Shown here: positions 25,118 to 31,983 of the stretch, piece after piece
Layout: every line of letters begins with the position of its first letter
Numbering within the stretch: position 1 is the stretch's first letter
NCBI GenBank assembly: GCA_002493305.1
Contig: DKYJ01000058.1
Coordinates: 1-51,067, forward strand
From: Clostridiales bacterium UBA7103
GTDB taxonomy: Bacteria > Bacillota > Clostridia > Oscillospirales > Oscillospiraceae
DNA length: 51,067 nucleotides
Direction: 5' to 3'
Made by a program: the position numbers and the translations under genes
Notes under the pieces: generated by a model
What the model saw: the letters and a program-made list of their open reading frames with translations, nothing else
Database searches by the model: none
Told to the model about the DNA's origin: nothing

Positions 25118-25525
25118 ATGGGCGAATTTAACAGTATTTTTGAAAAGGGCGATGTCAATCCCTTTGGTCAGTTTTTCGTGGGACAATCCTATCTTAAAAT
25201 GCTCACTGATCTCAATGGCGTGGGCGTCGCCAATGTGACCTTTGAGCCGGGCTGCCGCAACAACCGGCACATACACCGCGCCGCAAAGGGCGGCGGGCAG
25301 ATTTTGCTTTGCACCGCCGGACGCGGCTGGTATCAGGAGTGGGGCAAGGAGGCTCAGGAGCTGCCGCCCGGCACAGTCGTCGCCATTCCCACCGGCGTCA
25401 AGCACTGGCATGGGGCCGCCGGGGACGGCTGGTTTTCCCATGTGGCTATCGAGGTTCCGGGCGAGGACTGCTCCAACGAGTGGTGCGAGCCGGTGTCCGA
25501 CGAGGAGTACGGGAAGCTGAGATAA
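25118..25525 (+). CDS. cupin-domain protein
   Basis: A 135-residue single-domain cupin. The first cupin motif is visible as EPGCRNNRHIHRAAKGGGQILLCTAGRGWYQEWG and the second as PPGTVVAIPTGVKHWHGAAGDGWFSHVAIE; the His pairs (RHIH, HWHG, and SHVA) supply the likely metal ligands. Cupins of this type travel with carboxymuconolactone-decarboxylase-like proteins and flavodoxins, as here, and are thought to act on small quinone- or lactone-like compounds; the substrate is unknown. GGGAGG precedes the ATG. A bidirectional terminator follows. Confidence 0.9.
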   Translation: MGEFNSIFEKGDVNPFGQFFVGQSYLKMLTDLNGVGVANVTFEPGCRNNRHIHRAAKGGGQILLCTAGRGWYQEWGKEAQELPPGTVVAIPTGVKHWHGAAGDGWFSHVAIEVPGEDCSNEWCEPVSDEEYGKLR

Positions 25526-25540
25526 AATCTGATGCAGCAT

Positions 25541-25573
25541 ATAAAAAGCGCGGGGAGTGATCCCCGCGTTTTT
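25541..25573. terminator. bidirectional terminator between cupin and DUF3021 genes
   Basis: CGCGGGGA (25549-25556), GTGA loop, TCCCCGCG (25561-25568), with an A-run before and five T after. Confidence 0.88.
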
Positions 25574-26025
25574 CAGCCGCTCTGCATTTTTTCATTTATC
25601 TGCCGTATGCGTCTCTTTATATTGCCGTACTGGAAGAGCCACACCAGCAGGTATATCCCTAAAAAGATGCCAAAATATTTCGCGACGCCCGCCAAATTCG
25701 GCTCCAGCCAGCGCAAAAAGTACGCTATTGGGAAAGTGGCGATCGAGCATATCACGAGGTGCGTCACCGTCTGGCGCAGAAGGCTCCAACGCTCCTGCTC
25801 CCAGATGAGCGAGGCTCCGGCCCATACCGCGCCGTAGAGCATGGCGCTCACCGCCTGCAATAGGACGGCCTTTAATTCCGTACCGCAGTCGGCAGCAAGC
25901 TCCGGCACCACCGCGTAATAGTTTCCGTCGCCGATGGCAAGAGAAATCGCTATCGTAATTATCGTGCTGATGGCCAGACCCAAAGGCGCGCCGATCATGC
26001 ATCTCACAGCCAATTTTTTATTCAT
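25573..26025 (-). CDS. DUF3021 membrane protein
   Basis: A 150-residue protein with four hydrophobic segments (LGLAISTIITIAISLAIG, AVLLQAVSAMLYGAVWAGASLIW, VTHLVICSIATFPIAYFL, YFGIFLGIYLLVWLFQYG) and a basic tail, matching DUF3021. DUF3021 proteins are nearly always encoded just after a stand-alone LytTR regulator, as here at 17 bp, and are thought to hold or inhibit it at the membrane. I start at ATG 26025, where GGAGAG lies upstream; a longer frame would overlap the LytTR gene. Confidence 0.82.
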   Translation of the reverse strand: MNKKLAVRCMIGAPLGLAISTIITIAISLAIGDGNYYAVVPELAADCGTELKAVLLQAVSAMLYGAVWAGASLIWEQERWSLLRQTVTHLVICSIATFPIAYFLRWLEPNLAGVAKYFGIFLGIYLLVWLFQYGNIKRRIRQINEKMQSG

Positions 26026-26042
26026 AATGCGCTTCACTCTCC

Positions 26043-26483
26043 TTATATACCCAAAACCTGCTTTATTTTGGAAACATAGCGCCGCGAGACATAGGTAACG
26101 GCACCGTTTGTCATGGACACGCAAATCGTCCCCGTCAGGCTCAAATCGAACTTTCTTACCTTTTTGAGATTGATGATCTCCGAGTTTGAGATGCGCGCAA
26201 AGCAGCTCTTGTCAAGGCGCTCCTCAAGCTCGTAAAGCCGCCTACGCAGGACGTATTCCCCCCGCTCCGTCACGGCATACACCTTGCCGTTCACGGAGTA
26301 TATCCGGTATATATCCTGCCCGTCCAGTATCTCCAGTGCATCATCCTTATAGCCCGTCAGAAGCGGCGGGCCGCCGTCCGCGAGTTTTTTCATCAGAGCG
26401 GTCACTTCATCGGTTATTTTGTCGGTGACGATCACCACTCGCGGCTCACTGCAATCAGCGTCAATTTTGATTTCGATCTCCAT
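26043..26483 (-). CDS. LytTR-domain DNA-binding protein
   Basis: A 146-residue protein with a LytTR DNA-binding domain in its C-terminal two-thirds: 'ILDGQDIYRIYSVNGKVYAVTERGEYVLRRRLYELEERLDKSCFARISNSEIINLKKVRKFD', ending SRRYVSKIKQVLGI. No receiver domain is present, so it is the short regulator type paired with DUF3021; such pairs usually regulate their own operon and membrane-stress genes. A strong GTGAGGTGAG ribosome site lies upstream; a possible -10 TATACT with weak -35 lies at about 26499-26521 on the same strand. Confidence 0.9.
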   Translation of the reverse strand: MEIEIKIDADCSEPRVVIVTDKITDEVTALMKKLADGGPPLLTGYKDDALEILDGQDIYRIYSVNGKVYAVTERGEYVLRRRLYELEERLDKSCFARISNSEIINLKKVRKFDLSLTGTICVSMTNGAVTYVSRRYVSKIKQVLGI

Positions 26484-26589
26484 GCTCTCACCTCACGCGC
26501 TTAGTATAAAAAATTTTGCCCCGGATTGCCAGTCTATTTCGATACACGGTCATTTTTCGGTCTTAAGTGGTATGGCTATGTGAAAACAT

Positions 26590-26618
26590 TTGCCAATTTC
26601 TGTCTGAGCTGATATAAT
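26590..26618 (+). promoter_or_regulatory. sigma-A promoter for the SDR gene
   Basis: TTGCCA (26590-26595), 17-bp spacer, TATAAT (26613-26618); the gene begins 22 bp after the -10. Confidence 0.75.
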
Positions 26619-26640
26619 TTTTTAAAAATGAGGTGATGCA

Positions 26641-27402
26641 ATGAAAATCGCGGTCATTACCGGTGCGTCCGCCGGTATAGGCAGAGAGTTTGTCTACACG
26701 GTGGACAGGCAAGGACAGTATGACGAGATATGGGTCATTGCAAGGCGGACAGAGCGTCTTGAGGAGTTAAAAAGCGCCTGCTCGAACCGTATTCGTCCCG
26801 TTCCTCTTGATCTCGGTGAGCTTGAGAGCATTGACAGCTATGCCGCTCTTCTGGAAGAGGAGCAGCCGGAGATAGAGCTTCTCATTAACGCCGCCGGCTG
26901 CGGTGTATTTGGCCCCTTTGACGAAAAGGATCTGAAGAAACAGCTGGGCAGCGCGAAGCTCAACTCCCTCGCGCTCACCGCCATGTGCCATGTGAGCCTG
27001 CCCTATATGCACGCGGGCAGCGCCATTATTAATATGGGCTCCAATTCCGCCTGGCAGCCTGTCCCCTATCAGGCCGTGTACGGGGCGAGCAAGAGCTATG
27101 TTCTCAGCTTCTCCCGCGCCATCGGCCGGGAGCTGCGCTCAAGGGGCATACACGTAATGTGCGTCTGCCCCGGCTGGATAAAAACCGAGTTCCAGCAGGT
27201 CGCCCACCATGACGAGTATATCCGTTATGTTGATAAATGGTACGGGCCGGACGAGGTCGCGGCGCAGGCTATGAAGGATTTGAAAAAGAAGAAAACCGTG
27301 TCCATTCTCGGCCACCCTGTGCGCCGTCAGGTGCGGCTTGTAAAGCTCCTGCCGGTAAAGCTGGTAATGGACATCTGGTGCAAGCAGCAGAACATTGTCT
27401 AA
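26641..27402 (+). CDS. short-chain dehydrogenase/reductase
   Basis: A 253-residue SDR of the classical type. The nucleotide-binding TGASAGIG is at residues 7-14, NAAG at about 83, the catalytic Ser in NMGSNSAW, and YGASK (Tyr and Lys) at about 148-152. After the core it has a C-terminal basic helix (VRRQVRLVKLLPVKLVMDIWCKQQNIV) as in the DltE/YqjQ-like clostridial group, possibly membrane-associating. The substrate is unknown. Its TAA stop lies within the left arm of the following terminator. Confidence 0.9.
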   Translation: MKIAVITGASAGIGREFVYTVDRQGQYDEIWVIARRTERLEELKSACSNRIRPVPLDLGELESIDSYAALLEEEQPEIELLINAAGCGVFGPFDEKDLKKQLGSAKLNSLALTAMCHVSLPYMHAGSAIINMGSNSAWQPVPYQAVYGASKSYVLSFSRAIGRELRSRGIHVMCVCPGWIKTEFQQVAHHDEYIRYVDKWYGPDEVAAQAMKDLKKKKTVSILGHPVRRQVRLVKLLPVKLVMDIWCKQQNIV

Positions 27403-27440
27403 AACTGATCCCTCCCGCTGCGCGGGAGGGATCAGTTTTA
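27401..27440. terminator. bidirectional terminator holding both convergent stop codons
   Basis: AAAACTGATCCCTCCCG (27401-27417) pairs perfectly with 27423-27439. The stop of the SDR gene and the stop of the aldose epimerase gene both lie in the arms. Confidence 0.92.
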
Positions 27441-28316
27441 TTCGGCTATGCTTATTGTCCAGATATTTGTGTAATTTTCGTGTCCCTCAAGGCGGATAAG
27501 GTCGCTGATGTTTTCAAAATCTTCCACCACACCCTCTCTGCCGGGCAGGGACACCCACGGCTCAACGCACAGATACGGGGCCTGCTTTTTGCTCGCCTGC
27601 CAGAAGCCCACATAGGGCATCTGCGGATAAGAGACCGTTATGGAGCGGCCGGACTTATCTGATGCAATGGTCACAGAGCCGGGCGTGTTTTTCAGCACCA
27701 CCGCGTCCATATCAAAAAGCTCATGCCGCAAGGGGAGAAGCTGCCCGCCCTCAAGCTCATACGGCTCATTTTTGCCGCTGAGCAGCACAGAATCCGAAAA
27801 GCCCATAAGCTCCGGGCAGCATGGCTTTGAAAAGCGCAGATAATAGTCCTCAAACTCCGTGCCCGGCTCAAAGGGCACATTGAAGCCCGGGTGCCCGCCG
27901 AGGCCAAAGAACATAGTCTCTTCTCCAAGGTTATCCACCGAGTATGTTACCTCAACGCTCCGTCCGAGAAGGGCATAGCCCACGCGCAGCTCAAACCTGA
28001 ACGGAAACTGCGCCCGGGTCATGGCGCTGTCACGCAGCGAAAAGATGACCCTGTCCGCCTGCCGCTCTTTGACCTCAAACTCGCAACGGCACGCGAAGCC
28101 ATGCAGCCCCAGCGGGTATTCCCTGCCGCTCAGACGATAACGCTTGCCGAACAGCCTCCCCACAAACGGGAAGAGTACTGGCGAGCGCCCCGCCCAGTAG
28201 GCCGTGTCACCGTTCCAGAGATAATTCGTCCCATCGGCGGAGACAAGGCTTTGCAGCTCCGCGCCTGAAGTATCAACCGTGAGGCTGAGATATTCGTTTT
28301 TTATCTCGACGATCAT
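27438..28316 (-). CDS. aldose 1-epimerase family protein
   Basis: A 292-residue galactose-mutarotase-like protein, closer to the LacX/YeaD-type group. Active-site features: GLHGFA (His), FFGLGGHPGFNVPF (His), and CVEPWVSLPG (Glu) near the C-terminus. It would interconvert alpha and beta anomers of a sugar or sugar phosphate in the cytosol. It is followed, two bases away on the same strand, by the split transketolase genes upstream, so it may serve pentose/hexose metabolism. Substrate unknown. Confidence 0.88.
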   Translation of the reverse strand: MIVEIKNEYLSLTVDTSGAELQSLVSADGTNYLWNGDTAYWAGRSPVLFPFVGRLFGKRYRLSGREYPLGLHGFACRCEFEVKERQADRVIFSLRDSAMTRAQFPFRFELRVGYALLGRSVEVTYSVDNLGEETMFFGLGGHPGFNVPFEPGTEFEDYYLRFSKPCCPELMGFSDSVLLSGKNEPYELEGGQLLPLRHELFDMDAVVLKNTPGSVTIASDKSGRSITVSYPQMPYVGFWQASKKQAPYLCVEPWVSLPGREGVVEDFENISDLIRLEGHENYTNIWTISIAE

Positions 28317-28317
28317 G

Positions 28318-29265
28318 TCACTTTTTAAGCGCGATGGCGGCCTTTGCCTTCTGCGCGATGGCCTCCGCCGTCAGCCCGTAATGCTCAAGCACCTGGTCGG
28401 CCTTGCCGCTTCTGCCGAACTCGTCATTCACGCCGTGGCGCAGCACCGGCACGGGGCAGACCCCGCTCAGATACTCGCATACCGCGCCGCCGAGGCCGCC
28501 GATAACAGAGTGTTCCTCAGTGGTAACTATGCAGCCGGTCTCTCTGGCGGCCTTCAGGACAAGCTCCTCATCAAGGGGCTTTATTGTGTGCATATCTATT
28601 ACGCGGGCGCTGACGCCCTCGGCCTCCAGCGCTTTCGCGGCCTCAAGCGCCTTGGCGACCATGATGCCATTTGCGATGATAGTCACATCTCCACCGTCCT
28701 TGAGCGTACAGCCCTTACCCAGCTCGAAGCGGTAGCCCTCCGCCTCGTCGGTAAAGATATCCGCGGCGGCACGGCCCAGACGCAGATAAGCGGGGCCGTC
28801 ATAGTTTATCAGCGCCTCAACTGCAAGGCGCATTTCATGCCCGTCACAGGGGCAGCAAACCAGCATATTGGGAATATCCCGCATGAGGGCAAAGTCCTCT
28901 ATGCACTGGTGCGTGGCTCCGTCCTCACCAACGGAGAGGCCGCCGTGGGAGCCGACTATCTTCACATTCAGGCCCGGATATGCAACGGAATTTCTAACCT
29001 GCTCGTATGCTCTTCCGGCGGCAAATATTGCAAAGGTGTTTGTAAACGGCTTTAATCCGTCAGCCGCAAGACCGGCGGCGATACCCACCATGTTGCATTC
29101 AGCGATCCCGCAGTCAAGAAACCGCTCGGGATACTTTGCCGCGAAAAACTTGGACATCGTGGCTCCGGAGAGATCCGCGTCAAGCACCACAAGCTCGGGG
29201 TACTTTTCGCCCAGCTCCGCAAGAGCCTCGCCATAGGCGTTGCGTGTTGCTATCTTTCCTGCCAT
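28318..29265 (-). CDS. transketolase, C-terminal subunit
   Basis: A 315-residue protein holding the pyrimidine-binding and C-terminal domains of transketolase: RNAYGEALAELGEKYPELVVLDADLSGAT, ERFLDCGIAECNMVGIAAGLAADG (with the Glu needed for ThDP), and the C-terminal VTTEEHSVIGGLGGAV. It pairs with the N-terminal subunit encoded immediately upstream (one base between stop and start), together making one functional enzyme that moves two-carbon units between sugar phosphates. The split arrangement is common in Clostridia. Confidence 0.94.
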   Translation of the reverse strand: MAGKIATRNAYGEALAELGEKYPELVVLDADLSGATMSKFFAAKYPERFLDCGIAECNMVGIAAGLAADGLKPFTNTFAIFAAGRAYEQVRNSVAYPGLNVKIVGSHGGLSVGEDGATHQCIEDFALMRDIPNMLVCCPCDGHEMRLAVEALINYDGPAYLRLGRAAADIFTDEAEGYRFELGKGCTLKDGGDVTIIANGIMVAKALEAAKALEAEGVSARVIDMHTIKPLDEELVLKAARETGCIVTTEEHSVIGGLGGAVCEYLSGVCPVPVLRHGVNDEFGRSGKADQVLEHYGLTAEAIAQKAKAAIALKK

Positions 29266-29266
29266 A

Positions 29267-30112
29267 TTACTCCGCCTCCAGTTCTTTTATTACCGCTTCA
29301 AGCTCGGCCTTGGCGGTCGCGAACTGCTCATCATTGGGAGCTTTTCCGTGCCAGCCGGCCTGATCCTCCATAAAGGACACGCCCTTGCCCTTCACCGTAG
29401 CGGCGAGGATGACCGTGGGTCTGCCCTTGCATGCGCGAGCCTGCTCCAGCGCCGCGAGGATAGCCCTCATATCGTGCCCGTCTATTTTTATTACATTCCA
29501 GTTAAAGGCTCTGAACTTCTCGTACAGAGGCTCTGTGGGCATAACGTCGGCAGTTCTGCCGTCGATCTGCAGGCCGTTGACGTCCACGAAAACGCACAGA
29601 TCGTCAAGCTTCCACTTGGCGGCGGCCATTGCCGCCTCCCATATCTGACCCTCGGCCAGCTCCCCGTCGCCGCAGACGGCGTATACCCGGTTCTGCCGGT
29701 TTTGGAGCTTTGCCGCGATAGCCATGCCCACGGCGGCGCTCAGCCCCTGCCCCAGAGAGCCTGTGGACATATCCACCCCGGGCACATGGCGCATATCCGG
29801 GTGCCCGGAATAGTGAGCCTTGATGGAGCGAAAGAGCTTCATATCCTCTACCGGGAAAAAGCCCCTCAGCGCCAGCACAGCATAAAGCGCCGGGCTGCAG
29901 TGTCCCTTGGAGAGGACGAAGCGATCTCTGTCCTCCCGGCGAGGGTTCTTGGGGTCGATATTCATCTCGTTAAAATACAGCGCCGTGAGAATATCCATGC
30001 ACGAGAGCGAGCCGCCCGGATGCCCGGAGGCTGCGGTGTATACCGCTTCCACAGCCAAAAGCCGCCCCTTTGCCGCCATCAGGCGCAGAGCCTTATCTGA
30101 TAATTTTTCCAT
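29267..30112 (-). CDS. transketolase, N-terminal subunit
   Basis: A 281-residue ThDP-binding subunit: AASGHPGGSLSCMDILTALYF, DRFVLSKGHCSPALYAVLA, STGSLGQGLSAAVGMAIAAK and the ThDP/Mg signature GDGELAEGQIWEAA ... NGLQIDG. GGATGGGAAA lies before the ATG. A perfect -35 TTGACA (minus, 30174-30169) with a weak -10 GAAAAT 17 bp away could drive the operon tktN-tktC-epimerase. With phosphoketolase in the same window the pentose phosphate route looks complete enough to yield both hexose phosphates and acetyl phosphate. Confidence 0.95.
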   Translation of the reverse strand: MEKLSDKALRLMAAKGRLLAVEAVYTAASGHPGGSLSCMDILTALYFNEMNIDPKNPRREDRDRFVLSKGHCSPALYAVLALRGFFPVEDMKLFRSIKAHYSGHPDMRHVPGVDMSTGSLGQGLSAAVGMAIAAKLQNRQNRVYAVCGDGELAEGQIWEAAMAAAKWKLDDLCVFVDVNGLQIDGRTADVMPTEPLYEKFRAFNWNVIKIDGHDMRAILAALEQARACKGRPTVILAATVKGKGVSFMEDQAGWHGKAPNDEQFATAKAELEAVIKELEAE

Positions 30113-30188
30113 TTTCCCATCCCTTCGTTTACCTTATTCTTTTCTATTTTCCTTTAGACGATTCAATTTGTCAAGTGATATGTTTTGA

Positions 30189-30344
30189 GAAGCTCTGATT
30201 AAATCAACAGGTCATACCGGCGAGCAGTTTTTTGGCTGTTGAAGCTCCAAAATTGCAGGGATCCTTTGTGGCTTTCAAAATTTTGGGGCAAAACAGGCGG
30301 AAAATATGCCGTTGGGATGTGCCCGGGGATTTATTCAGAGCTTC
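30189..30344. repeat. 156-bp MITE-like element with 16-bp terminal inverted repeats
   Basis: GAAGCTCTGATTAAAT at 30189-30204 is mirrored by ATTTATTCAGAGCTTC at 30329-30344 (15 of 16 positions). The interior is non-coding with short internal inversions (for example CCAAAATT/CAAAATTTTGG). The right end lies inside the adjacent rRNA methyltransferase gene, supplying its last three sense codons and TAA stop. Confidence 0.65.
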
Positions 30345-31146
30345 CCTTGCTCAACTCATAAAAAGCCACAGCGCTGGCAGCGGCTACATTGAGCGAATCC
30401 ACCCCGTGGGACATGGGGATCAGCACCGTGTAGTCGCACTCGGCAATGGTCGAGCCTGCAAGCCCGTCCCCCTCCGTGCCCAGCACCACGGCAAGGCGCT
30501 CCTCGGCGGCAAGGCGCGGGTCTGCTATGCTGATCGAGTCCTCCCGCAGAGCCATGGCCGCCGTCTTGAAGCCCAGCGAATGCAAAAGCCCCTGCCAGTC
30601 CTCCGGAAGATATCCCCAGGGTATCTGAAAAACCGTCCCCATGCTGACTCGTATCGCCCGGCGGTACAGCGGGTCGCTGCCCTGCGCGGTCAGCAGTACC
30701 GCGTCCATGCCCAGCGCGGCGGCGGAGCGGAAAATCGCCCCGATATTGGTGGGGTTCATCACATTCTCAAGCACCGCCACGCGCCTTGCCCCACGCAAGA
30801 GCGCCCGCGCATCAGGCAGCTTAGGGCGGCGCATGGCACAGAGCATGCCCCGCGTCAGGTGAAAGCCCGTCAGCTCCGTGAGTATCTCCTCCGGAGCGGT
30901 ATACATGGGAATATCCCCGCAGCGGCTCAAAAGCTCGTCCCAACGGCCGTCGGCCTGTTTCGTCTCGGCAAGCAGCGACACCGGCACGCAGCCCGCGTCC
31001 AGCGCCCGGCCAATGACCAGCGGACTTTCCGCGATAAACAGCCCCTCGTCCGGATCCCGGCGGCAGACGAGCTGGTTTTCCGTGAGCCTTGCGTAAACAT
31101 CCAGCTCCGGCGAGCTAAAATCCCGTATCTCTATCCTTCTCGGCAT
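30331..31146 (-). CDS. SpoU/TrmH-family RNA 2'-O-methyltransferase
   Basis: A 271-residue SPOUT methyltransferase. The N-terminal substrate-binding part (RRDPDEGLFIAESPLVIGRALD) is followed by the knot domain with motif 1 ENVMNPTNIGAIFRSAAALGMDAVLL, motif 2 VVLGTEGDGLAGSTIAECDYTVLIPM, and motif 3 VDSLNVAAASAVAFYEL. It transfers methyl groups from S-adenosylmethionine to a ribose 2'-OH in rRNA or tRNA. The last residues (KGSSE) and stop are encoded inside a MITE-like repeat, so the original C-terminus may have been altered slightly. Closely follows proC on the same strand. Confidence 0.92.
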   Translation of the reverse strand: MPRRIEIRDFSSPELDVYARLTENQLVCRRDPDEGLFIAESPLVIGRALDAGCVPVSLLAETKQADGRWDELLSRCGDIPMYTAPEEILTELTGFHLTRGMLCAMRRPKLPDARALLRGARRVAVLENVMNPTNIGAIFRSAAALGMDAVLLTAQGSDPLYRRAIRVSMGTVFQIPWGYLPEDWQGLLHSLGFKTAAMALREDSISIADPRLAAEERLAVVLGTEGDGLAGSTIAECDYTVLIPMSHGVDSLNVAAASAVAFYELSKGSSE

Positions 31147-31152
31147 CGGCGC

Positions 31153-31929
31153 TTACTCCTCCGCCGCGTCTATCGCGCGGATAACCGCGCCGCGAAAGCC
31201 CTTATTCTCCAGCGCGGCGACGCCCTTTATCGTCGTCCCTCCGGGGGAGCAGACCAAGTCCTTAAGCTCCGCCGGGTGCATATCTTTCTCCAAAAGCAGC
31301 TTTCCCGTGCCGATCATCATCTGCTCTGCTATGCGGTAGGAAGCCTTGCGGCTCATGCCGTGTTTGACGGCGGCGTCCGCCAGCGCCTCAACATACATGG
31401 CGGTGTAGGCGGGAGTGCAGCCGCCCAGCGTCCCGGCGATTGAAAACTGCGCGGCGTTGACGCGCTCAATAAGCGCGATTTTGCCGAAAACCGCCTCAAA
31501 CGCGGCGTACTGCTCCTCTGTCAGCGAGTGCCTGTCCTCACAGGCGAGAATACCCGCGCCGACGGATATGGGGATGTTCGGGATCGTGCTTATATGGTTC
31601 ACGCCCCGCGGCAGAAACGCCTCGTAGCGCTCAAAGTCATAGCCCGCCGCGATAGATACAAGTATCTTTCCCCGAAGTTCTTCGGCTATGAGCCCCAGTA
31701 CCGGCTCCACAGCGTCAGGGGTCAGAGCAATTATTATCATCTCACAGCTCCGGGCAAGCTCTGATGCAGAACCTACCGGGTTCACTCCCAGCTCCGCCGC
31801 CGCTTTTTTCAGCTTCTCCTGCCGCTGCGCAAAGGCGTATATATCCCCGCCTCTCACGCCGCCGCAGGCGGTCATTCCCCGGGCAATAGCCTGCCCCATG
31901 TTCCCAAAGCCTATAAAGCCAATTTTCAT
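31153..31929 (-). CDS. proC: pyrroline-5-carboxylate reductase
   Basis: A 258-residue enzyme of the ProC family. The N-terminal dinucleotide fold KIGFIGFGNMGQAIARG, the middle ILVSIAAGYDFERYEAFLP and HISTIPNIPISVGAG, and the C-terminal signature PAELKDLVCSPGGTTIKGVAALENKGFRGAVIRAI are characteristic. It reduces pyrroline-5-carboxylate to proline with NAD(P)H, the final proline biosynthesis step. It lies between the SulP transporter gene and the SpoU methyltransferase gene on the minus strand, with only 6 bp to the latter. Confidence 0.95.
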   Translation of the reverse strand: MKIGFIGFGNMGQAIARGMTACGGVRGGDIYAFAQRQEKLKKAAAELGVNPVGSASELARSCEMIIIALTPDAVEPVLGLIAEELRGKILVSIAAGYDFERYEAFLPRGVNHISTIPNIPISVGAGILACEDRHSLTEEQYAAFEAVFGKIALIERVNAAQFSIAGTLGGCTPAYTAMYVEALADAAVKHGMSRKASYRIAEQMMIGTGKLLLEKDMHPAELKDLVCSPGGTTIKGVAALENKGFRGAVIRAIDAAEE

Positions 31930-31983
31930 GTCATCGCTCCTTGATCTCTCGTCTGTATTGAAACCACATTATTCATTGTCGGA

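Noticed and set aside
30232..31443. 403-codon plus-strand frame opposite the SpoU methyltransferase and proC genes
   Set aside because: Low-complexity basic product, crosses two real genes and a repeat, no start signal.
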